From Pseudomonas protegens (GTDB taxonomy: Bacteria; Pseudomonadota; Gammaproteobacteria; Pseudomonadales; Pseudomonadaceae): a stretch of DNA of 64,000 bases. This document shows positions 58,349 through 64,000 of this stretch, one piece after another. The stretch spans positions 4,285,001-4,349,000 of the forward strand of contig NZ_CP031396.1 in the NCBI RefSeq assembly GCF_003363755.1, given 5' to 3'. A program made the position numbers and the translations under genes. Position 1 is the first letter of the stretch, and each line of letters begins with the position of its first letter. The notes under the pieces were generated by a model. It saw only the letters and a list, made by a program, of their open reading frames with translations, searched no databases and was not told the origin of the DNA.

Positions 58349-60741
58349 TCGGCGTTCTCCAGGTCTTTGGGTTTCCAGGTTTTCAACAGTAGCGCATTGC
58401 TCACCACGCTGACGCTGGACAGGGCCATGGCCGCCCCGGCCAGCACCGGATTGAGCAGGCCGAAGGCCGCCAGCGGGATGCCGATCAGGTTGTAGACGAA
58501 GGCCCAGAACAGGTTCTGGCGGATTTTCGCGTAGGTCTTGCGGCTGATCTCCAGGGCCGCGGGTATCAGTCGTGGATCGCCGCGCATCAGGGTGATGCCC
58601 GCCGCGTGCATGGCCACGTCGGTGCCGCCGCCCATGGCAATGCCGATGTCTGCCGCCGCCAGGGCCGGGGCGTCGTTGATGCCGTCGCCGACCATGGCCA
58701 CCACGCCGGTCTTTTTCAGTGCCGTCACCGTGGCGGCCTTGTCCGCCGGCAGTACTTCGGCGTGCACATCGTCGATGCCCAGGGCATCGGCCACGACCTT
58801 GGCGCTGCCACGGTTGTCGCCGGTCAGCAGGTGGCTGCTGATATGCCGCGCGCGCAGTTGCTGCACCGCCTGCAAGGCGCCGGGCTTGAGGGTGTCGCCA
58901 AAGGCGAACAGGCCCAGCACCCGGGATTGCGGGCTCTGCTCGATCAGCCAGGACAGGGTCCGGCCCTCGTGTTCCCAGTCTTTGGCTGCCTGGGCCAGGC
59001 TGCCCGGGGTCAGGCCGCTTTCTTCCAGCAGGCGGCGGTTGCCCAGGGCCAGTTGGCGACCGTCCAGGGTGCCGGCGATGCCACGCCCGGTCAGGGACTG
59101 GCTGGCGCTGACATCGGCCACCGGCAGTTGGCGTTCCTGGCACAGGTCCAGCACCGCTTTGGCCAGAGGGTGCTCACTGCCGCGCTGCAGGGCACCGGCC
59201 AGTTGCAGCACGCTATTGTCGTCGCCTTCCAGGGCCTGCATATGGGCGATGCGTGGCGTACCGGAAGTCAGGGTGCCGGTCTTGTCGAAAACCACCGAGC
59301 TGACTTCGTGGGCTCGTTCCAGGGCTTCGGCGTCCTTGATCAGGATGCCGTGGCGGGCGGCCACGCCGGTGCCGGCCATGATCGCGGTGGGGGTGGCCAG
59401 GCCCAGGGCGCAAGGGCAGGCGATCACCAGCACGGCGACGGCGTTGATCACTGCGGTTTCCAGGGGCGCGCCATACAGCCACCAGCCCACCAGGGTGATC
59501 AGCGCCAGCACCAGCACGGTGGGTACGAACACCTGGCTGACCTTGTCCACCAGCTTCTGGATCGGTGCCTTGCCGGCCTGGGCATCTTCCACCAGGCGAA
59601 TGATCCGTGCCAGCACGGTTTCCGCGCCGAGGGCCAGGGTGCGTACCAGCAGGCGGCCTTCGCCGTTGATGGCGCCGCCGGTGACTTTATCCCCAGGCTG
59701 CTTGGGCACCGGCAGGCTTTCACCGCTGATCAGCGCTTCGTCGGCATGGCTCTGGCCTTCGATGACTTCGCCGTCCACCGGAAAGCGCTCGCCGGGTTTG
59801 ACCAGCACCAGGTCGTTCAGGCGCAGGGCGCTGATGGCGACTTCCTGCTCGCGCCCATCGATGACCTGGATTGCCCGCTCGGGGCGCAGGGCTTCCAGGG
59901 CGCGGATGGCGCTGGCGGTCTGGCGCTTGGCGCGGCTTTCCAGGTACTTGCCCAGCAGCACCAGGGCGATCACCACCGCCGAGGCTTCGAAGTACAGGTG
60001 CGGCATGCTGCCGGCGGCGGCCGTGGCCCATTCATACAGGCTCAGGCCATAGCCGGCGCTGGTGCCCAGGGCCACCAGCAGGTCCATGTTGCCGCTGCCG
60101 GCGCGCACGGCTTTCCAGGCGGCGACATAAAAGCGTGCGCCGAAGATGAACTGCACCGGAGTGGCCAGGGCGAACTGGGCCCAGGCCGGGAGCATCCAGT
60201 GCAGGCCAAAGGGTTGCACCAGCATCGGCAGCACCAGGGGCAGGGCCAGGAGGATCGCCAGGACCAGGCTCCAGCGTTCGCGGCGCAGGTTCTGCTGCTG
60301 GTCGTTGCCGTGCTTCTGCTCAGCCTGCCACAGGCTGGCTGAGTAGCCGGCCTGGGTCACGGCGTTGATCAGTTGCGCCGGGTCGACCTGGCCCAGCAGC
60401 TCGAGGTGAGCCCGTTCCGTGGCCAGGTTGACGCTGGCGCTGCGCACGCCTTGAACCTTGTTCAAGGCGCGTTCTACACGTCCGGCACAGGTGGCGCAGG
60501 TCATGCCGCCGATGGTCAATTCAATGGACTGCACCGGTACGCTGTAACCGGCATTTTCCACCGCTTCCAGCAGGGCCGGCAGACTGTCCCCGGGGGCTTC
60601 GATCCGGGCCTGTTCCGTGGCGAGGTTGACGCTGACCGCGCGTATACCGGCGACCTTGGCCAAGGCACGCTCCACACGACCGGCGCAACTGGCGCAGGTC
60701 ATGCCGGCAATCGGCAGGTCGAAGGTGGTTGATTCAGGCAT
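58345..60741 (-). CDS. copA: Cu(I)-exporting P-type ATPase
   Basis: A 798-residue P1B ATPase that exports Cu(I) across the inner membrane. Two N-terminal HMA domains carry GMTCASC (Cys16/19) and GMTCATC (Cys82/85). The transmembrane CPC metal site is at 442-444 (ACPCALGL), the phosphorylated Asp486 is in DKTGT, and GDGIND lies near the C-terminus. ATG at 60741 has GGGAG eight bases upstream; the GTG at 60750 would have none. A CueR palindrome precedes it. Confidence 0.97.
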   Translation of the reverse strand: MPESTTFDLPIAGMTCASCAGRVERALAKVAGIRAVSVNLATEQARIEAPGDSLPALLEAVENAGYSVPVQSIELTIGGMTCATCAGRVERALNKVQGVRSASVNLATERAHLELLGQVDPAQLINAVTQAGYSASLWQAEQKHGNDQQQNLRRERWSLVLAILLALPLVLPMLVQPFGLHWMLPAWAQFALATPVQFIFGARFYVAAWKAVRAGSGNMDLLVALGTSAGYGLSLYEWATAAAGSMPHLYFEASAVVIALVLLGKYLESRAKRQTASAIRALEALRPERAIQVIDGREQEVAISALRLNDLVLVKPGERFPVDGEVIEGQSHADEALISGESLPVPKQPGDKVTGGAINGEGRLLVRTLALGAETVLARIIRLVEDAQAGKAPIQKLVDKVSQVFVPTVLVLALITLVGWWLYGAPLETAVINAVAVLVIACPCALGLATPTAIMAGTGVAARHGILIKDAEALERAHEVSSVVFDKTGTLTSGTPRIAHMQALEGDDNSVLQLAGALQRGSEHPLAKAVLDLCQERQLPVADVSASQSLTGRGIAGTLDGRQLALGNRRLLEESGLTPGSLAQAAKDWEHEGRTLSWLIEQSPQSRVLGLFAFGDTLKPGALQAVQQLRARHISSHLLTGDNRGSAKVVADALGIDDVHAEVLPADKAATVTALKKTGVVAMVGDGINDAPALAAADIGIAMGGGTDVAMHAAGITLMRGDPRLIPAALEISRKTYAKIRQNLFWAFVYNLIGIPLAAFGLLNPVLAGAAMALSSVSVVSNALLLKTWKPKDLENAE

Positions 60742-60777
60742 GGCTGACACTCCCTGTAAATGTTGCCCACAGGATCA

Positions 60778-60798
60778 ACCTTGCCATGCAGGCAAGGT
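60778..60798 (-). promoter_or_regulatory. CueR-type operator of copA
   Basis: A perfect palindrome ACCTTGCC-N5-GGCAAGGT upstream of copA. On the minus strand it overlaps a TTGACC -35 box, with the long (about 19 bp) spacer typical of MerR-family promoters. Very similar to the box before copZ. Confidence 0.9.
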
Positions 60799-60848
60799 CA
60801 AGCGGGCATTGCCAGGGTGCTTCATTTTGTCCCAGGGGGGAGCAGGAG

Positions 60849-60878
60849 CACGCCTTGCGCTGCAGGACGCAAGGCGTG
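60849..60878 (-). terminator. Hairpin after the secreted 127-aa protein gene
   Basis: An 11-bp perfect stem CACGCCTTGCG / CGCAAGGCGTG with an 8-nt loop, 14 nt past the stop. No T-run. Confidence 0.55.
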
Positions 60879-60892
60879 TGGAGGGCGGAGCG

Positions 60893-61276
60893 TCAGTAGT
60901 CCAGGGCGGTGGGCTTGAGGTACATGCCCGAGGCGTTGCTGGCGATGCGGAACTTCAGCACGTCGCCGGCCCGCACGCTGATGTCCTGGGAACCCGGGGC
61001 GAGCAGGCCAGGGTTGCAGCCCGGCGCCTGGCCCGGCAGCAGTTTCAGGCGCAGGGACACTTTGCCCGGCGGCAGGTTGAAGGAGGCGCTCTGTTCCTGG
61101 AACAGCCGACCGGCGAGCTGGTCCTGGATGTACAGGCCGATCTCGCAGGAGGTGGCGACTTCCAGCCGCTCCCGGGAAATGATCAGTACGCCGTAGTCTT
61201 CTCCGGCGGCCAGTGCCGGTGGCGTTGCCGCCAACAGACCAAGGAGGCCGACGAGGCTGAAAGTTGACCAGCGCAT
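60893..61276 (-). CDS. Secreted protein of unknown function in the copper locus
   Basis: A 127-residue protein with a signal peptide ending near residue 24 (LLGLLAATPPALAAG). The mature part is a compact beta-rich domain with two cysteines (VATSCEIGLYIQDQLAG and GCNPGLL) that could form a disulfide, and PGKVSLRLKLLPGQ. It is not recognised. It lies between copA and copZ, divergent from copZ, with its 5' end next to the copZ CueR box, so copper control is possible but unproven. The start at 61276 is the Met that opens the signal peptide. Confidence 0.75.
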   Translation of the reverse strand: MRWSTFSLVGLLGLLAATPPALAAGEDYGVLIISRERLEVATSCEIGLYIQDQLAGRLFQEQSASFNLPPGKVSLRLKLLPGQAPGCNPGLLAPGSQDISVRAGDVLKFRIASNASGMYLKPTALDY

Positions 61277-61365
61277 GGCTGAATCTCCTGCTGTGATGTC
61301 ATAAGACGTGCAGCTTGGCGGAGCGCGGCGCCGATTTCCAGCCCGGCAGTTCAATCCGGAACTTG

Positions 61366-61386
61366 ACCTTGCCACGGTGGCAAGGA
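61366..61386 (+). promoter_or_regulatory. CueR-type operator of copZ
   Basis: ACCTTGCC-N5-GGCAAGGA, one mismatch from a perfect palindrome, overlapping a TTGACC -35 box about 35-55 bp before the copZ start. Same 8-5-8 spacing as the copA box. Confidence 0.88.
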
Positions 61387-61421
61387 CAAGACTGCGTGCA
61401 TCCCAATACAGGAGAAGCGCG

Positions 61422-61619
61422 ATGCAAGTATTCACTGTTCAAGGCATGTCCTGCGGCCACTGCGTGCGGGCCATCACTCAGGCGCTGCAGAGCAAGGACC
61501 CGGCGGCCACCGTGCGGGTGGATCTGGCGGCCAAGGAAGTGGGGGTCGAGAGTCGCCTGTCCAGCGAAGAGGTGATCAATCTGATCAGCGAGGAAGGCTA
61601 CGCCGTCCAGGTTGCTTGA
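61422..61619 (+). CDS. copZ: Copper chaperone CopZ-like (HMA)
   Basis: A 65-residue heavy-metal-associated domain with MQVFTVQGMSCGHC (Cys11 and Cys14 bind Cu(I)) and the beta-alpha-beta pattern VRAITQALQSKD...AAKEVGVESRLSSEEVINLISEEGY. It should carry Cu(I) to CopA. An AGGAG-like sequence precedes the ATG. It is controlled by its own CueR box, giving a small copper regulon with copA-cueR. Confidence 0.94.
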   Translation: MQVFTVQGMSCGHCVRAITQALQSKDPAATVRVDLAAKEVGVESRLSSEEVINLISEEGYAVQVA

Positions 61620-61711
61620 GTCTTTTTAATCGTTAGCGACCTATCGGAATGTTCAAGGCGTCCAAGCGCAGCTAGACTGTGCGACCGCTGACCAACGCTC
61701 GCTTGGATGCC

Positions 61712-62908
61712 ATGAACCTGCGCACAATCCTGATTCTCGGCGCCTTGAGCGCTTTTGGCCCTTTGGCCATCGACTTTTATCTGCCGGCCTTTCCCTCGAT
61801 GGCCCTGGCTTTCGGCACCGATGAAAAACACGTCCAACTGACCCTGGCCGCCTATTTCCTTGGATTGTCCATTGGGCAGCTGGCCTATGGTCCTGTGGCC
61901 GACCGTTTTGGTCGGCGCCTGCCGTTGCTGGTGGGAGTGGGGCTGTTCACCCTGGCCTCACTGGCCTGCGCCTATGCGCCCAACCTGGAGTGGCTGATTG
62001 GCGCGCGTTTCGTCCAGGCCCTGGGCGGTTGCGCCGGGATGGTGATATCCCGCGCGGTGGTCAGCGACAAGTGCGATGCCGTGGGTTCGGCCAAGGTGTT
62101 CTCCCAGTTGATGCTGGTGATGGGCCTGGCGCCGATCCTGGCGCCGATGCTCGGCGGCCTGCTGGTCAATCTCTACGGTTGGCAATCGATCTTCATCATG
62201 CTCACGGTGTTCAGCGCCCTGTCTGGATTGGCGGTGGCCCTGGGCCTGCCGGAAAGCATGCCGGCCACGCGCCCGCGCCTGCCGTTGTCCGGCGCGTTGC
62301 GCCAGTACGGCCTGTTGCTGGCGGACCGGGTCTTTCTCGGTCACGCCCTGACCGGCGGCATCGCCATCGCCGGGATGTTTTCCTATATCGCCGGCTCGCC
62401 CTTTGTCTTTATCAAGCTCTACGGCGTGCCGGCGGAGCATTTCGGCTGGTTCTTCGGGATCAATGCCGGCGGTTTCATCCTGGTGGCGCAGATCAATGCG
62501 CGGCTGTTGGCCAAGCGCGGTCCGGCTTTCCTGCTGGCCCGTACCGTGTGGATCTACCTGGCGGCCGGGTTGATCTTGCTGGCAGTCAGCGCCCTGCATA
62601 CGAGTGAGCTCTGGCCGCTGTTGCTGCCCTTGTTCGTGTGCATCGCCAGCCTGGGCTGCATCATTCCCAACGCGGCGGCCTGCGCCATGAACGGCCAGGG
62701 CGCGCGGGCCGGCAGCGCCTCGGCCATGCTCGGTTGCCTGCAGTTCAGCGTCGCTGCGGGCGCTGCCTATCTGGTGGGTGTGTTGCACGATGGCAGTGCC
62801 ATGCCGATGGCCATGGTCATCAGCTTGTGTGGTGTTCTGGCGGTGAGCATGGCGGTCATGACCCGGCGTTTACAGAATGCCCGGGCCTTGAAAGCCGCCG
62901 AGCTCTGA
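61712..62908 (+). CDS. Bcr/CflA-family drug efflux MFS transporter
   Basis: A 398-residue protein with 12 transmembrane helices. LGALSAFGPLAIDFYLPAFPSMALAFGT at the N-terminus and GPVADRFGRRLPLLVGVGLFTLASL (MFS motif A) are typical of Bcr/CflA exporters, which expel bicyclomycin, chloramphenicol or other drugs; substrate here unknown. ATG at 61712 opens the first helix. The stop is one base from the stop of the converging 58-aa gene. Confidence 0.92.
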   Translation: MNLRTILILGALSAFGPLAIDFYLPAFPSMALAFGTDEKHVQLTLAAYFLGLSIGQLAYGPVADRFGRRLPLLVGVGLFTLASLACAYAPNLEWLIGARFVQALGGCAGMVISRAVVSDKCDAVGSAKVFSQLMLVMGLAPILAPMLGGLLVNLYGWQSIFIMLTVFSALSGLAVALGLPESMPATRPRLPLSGALRQYGLLLADRVFLGHALTGGIAIAGMFSYIAGSPFVFIKLYGVPAEHFGWFFGINAGGFILVAQINARLLAKRGPAFLLARTVWIYLAAGLILLAVSALHTSELWPLLLPLFVCIASLGCIIPNAAACAMNGQGARAGSASAMLGCLQFSVAAGAAYLVGVLHDGSAMPMAMVISLCGVLAVSMAVMTRRLQNARALKAAEL

Positions 62909-62909
62909 G

Positions 62910-63086
62910 TCAGCCGACGGCGCGCTGACTCTGGGGAATCGGGTGGGGGGCTTGCAGGCGTGCTTGCAGGGTCTGGGTGAAAGCCCGGGCCTCGGCTTCA
63001 CTGCGGAAAGTCACCGCGTGCTGGTCGAGACGGACCTGCCATTGGGAGCCTTGAGGGTTTGCCAATTCTTTTATCAGGATCTTCAT
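62910..63086 (-). CDS. 58-residue hypothetical protein
   Basis: A short soluble protein starting MKILIKELANPQGSQWQVRLDQHAVTFRSEAEARAFTQTLQARLQA, predicted beta-beta-alpha, cytoplasmic, with no recognised family. The start at 63086 is the only Met giving a compact sequence. Its end lies in an 8-bp hairpin (GAGTCAGC / GCTGACTC, 62907-62931) shared with the converging exporter gene. Confidence 0.65.
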   Translation of the reverse strand: MKILIKELANPQGSQWQVRLDQHAVTFRSEAEARAFTQTLQARLQAPHPIPQSQRAVG

Positions 63087-63181
63087 TGCTGACCTCCTAA
63101 CGGTAAAAGAGTGCGATGCAAGGGCTGCCAGTGTAGACCCGAATACGGTCACAAATATGACCGAAATCAACTCTCGGACTG

Positions 63182-63219
63182 ACGGCGGCCATCGGGCTTT
63201 TGTGCGCGATGGCCGCCGT
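63182..63219 (-). terminator. 13-bp hairpin after the alcohol dehydrogenase gene
   Basis: A perfect 13-bp stem (ACGGCGGCCATCG / CGATGGCCGCCGT) with a 12-nt loop, 12 nt beyond the stop of the minus-strand gene. No T-run on the minus side. Confidence 0.6.
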
Positions 63220-63230
63220 GCGTTCAGCCC

Positions 63231-64000
63231 TTAGAAACCTTCCAGGACGATCTTGCCCTTGGCCGTGCCGCTCTCCAGCAAGGCGTGGGCGCGGCGCAGG
63301 TTGGCCGCGTTGATCTGGCCGAAATGCTCGCCCACTGTGGTCTTCAAGGTGCCGGCGTCGATCAGCTCGGCGACCTTGTTGAGCAGCACGTGCTGTTCCT
63401 GCATGTCGGTGGTCTCGAACAGCGAGCGGGTGTACATGAACTCCCAGTGCAGGGACAGGCTCTTGCGCTTGAGCTTGGTCACGTCGAGGCTTTTCGGATC
63501 GTCGATCAGGGCCAGTTTGCCCTGGGGCACCAGGGCTTCCACCAACTCATCAAGGTGGGTGTCGGTCTGGGTCAGGCTGGCGACGTGGGTCACCTGATTG
63601 ATGCCGATGCGCTTGAGCTCGGCGCTCAGTGGCTGACGGTGATCCACCACGCCGTGCGCGCCCAGCTCGCGGACCCAGGCTTGGGTCTGCTCCCGGGAGG
63701 CGCTGCCGATCACCTTGAGGCCGGTCAGTTGCCGGGCCAGTTGGGTGAGGATCGAACCGACCCCGCCGGCGGCGCCGACAATCAGCAGGCTCTGGCCCTG
63801 GTCGCTGCGGTCCTGGCTGATTTGCAGGCGTTCGAACAGCAGTTCCCAGGCCGTGATCGCGGTCAGCGGCAGGGCCGCGGCTTCGGCAAAACCCAGGCTC
63901 TTGGGCATATGGCCGACGATCCGTTCATCCACGGTGTGCAGCTCGCTGTTGCTTCCGGCCCGGGCGATGGAGCCGGCGTAGAACACCCGGTCGCCAACCT
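63231..64000 (-). CDS. Zinc-type alcohol dehydrogenase / quinone oxidoreductase, partial
   Basis: The C-terminal 256 codons of an MDR-family reductase; the 5' end lies beyond the window. The frame continues through 64000 (VGDRVFYAGSIARAG). The NAD(P)-binding Rossmann motif is LLIVGAAGGVGSILTQLA, followed by KVIGSASREQTQAWVRELGAHGVVDHR. The form with few metal ligands in the visible part resembles the zinc-binding alcohol dehydrogenase family (quinone reductase-like). Substrate unknown. Confidence 0.9.
   Translation of the reverse strand, partial: VGDRVFYAGSIARAGSNSELHTVDERIVGHMPKSLGFAEAAALPLTAITAWELLFERLQISQDRSDQGQSLLIVGAAGGVGSILTQLARQLTGLKVIGSASREQTQAWVRELGAHGVVDHRQPLSAELKRIGINQVTHVASLTQTDTHLDELVEALVPQGKLALIDDPKSLDVTKLKRKSLSLHWEFMYTRSLFETTDMQEQHVLLNKVAELIDAGTLKTTVGEHFGQINAANLRRAHALLESGTAKGKIVLEGF

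Noticed and set aside
58606..60342. 578-codon open frame on the plus strand
   Set aside because: It is antisense to copA; no recognisable domain.
1..64000. tRNA, rRNA, prophage, IS element or integron
   Set aside because: None of the gene-free segments shows a tRNA cloverleaf, rRNA sequence or transposase/integrase frame. The only mobile-type signals are REP-like repeats and the 79-bp inverted-repeat element.

Overview
The window is a chromosomal segment of a high-GC gamma-proteobacterium, almost certainly a Pseudomonas of the fluorescens group (P. protegens / P. chlororaphis / P. fluorescens type). This rests on recognisable Pseudomonas synteny (retS-purD-purH-fis-dusB; prmA-accC-accB-aroQ-ctpL-gcbA-DUF2333-NUDIX-SUI1-speA; a Tad/Flp pilus locus with fppA and pprAB), on REP elements of the GTAGGAGC type, and on CueR-type copper control. 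No rRNA, tRNA, CRISPR array, IS element or prophage was seen.

Layout. 1-2552: end of a cobalamin operon (cobH, cobI, fused cbiG-cobJ) on the plus strand. 2620-4090: three overlapping minus-strand genes (unknown protein, CPCC cysteine-rich protein, SUKH/SMI1 protein). 4124-17136: a long minus-strand block of housekeeping and regulatory genes (aroQ, accB, accC, prmA, a DUF3426 zinc-ribbon protein, dusB, fis, purH, purD, retS, marC family). 17372-21057: a chemoreceptor (CtpL-like) and a REC-GGDEF diguanylate cyclase (GcbA). 21346-25662: DUF2333, NUDIX, SUI1 and speA on the plus strand. 25837-30873: a lipoprotein esterase, a MATE exporter, a small membrane protein, a MazG-like pyrophosphatase, CmoM and two tandem DUF4136 lipoproteins.

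31051-45769: a complete Tad/Flp pilus locus. rcpC-rcpA-tadZ-tadA-tadB-tadC-tadD-DUF3613 form one tightly packed minus-strand operon; flp diverges from rcpC; fppA and pprB are plus-strand; a TadE/F pseudopilin and the sensor kinase pprA are translationally coupled on the minus strand; a TadG-like protein lies detached at the far end, converging on pprA. Next come a stand-alone receiver protein, a two-partner-secretion outer-membrane transporter (TpsB) and a 499-aa Gly/Val/Ser-rich lipoprotein behind a strikingly AT-rich leader (45957-50234). This surface and adhesion neighbourhood is the least conventional part of the window.

50235-54312: a YdcZ-type membrane protein and a fatty-acyl cluster (MaoC hydratase, two-domain FabG4-like reductase, divergent thiolase). 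54397-57696: a dCache chemoreceptor with an amino-acid-binding motif and a RIO1-family kinase. 57749-57924: an 8-bp x5 tandem repeat abutting an inverted repeat element. 57944-61619: a copper module (copA-cueR operon, copZ, two CueR-type palindromes, a secreted 127-aa protein). 61712-64000: a Bcr/CflA exporter, a 58-aa protein and a truncated zinc-type alcohol dehydrogenase/quinone reductase.

Functional themes. RetS, PprAB and GcbA are all regulators of the planktonic-to-attached switch in Pseudomonas, and the Tad/Flp pilus, the TpsB transporter and the Gly-rich lipoprotein are candidate surface outputs. Gene names are assigned from protein sequence and gene order read by eye; no database search was run.
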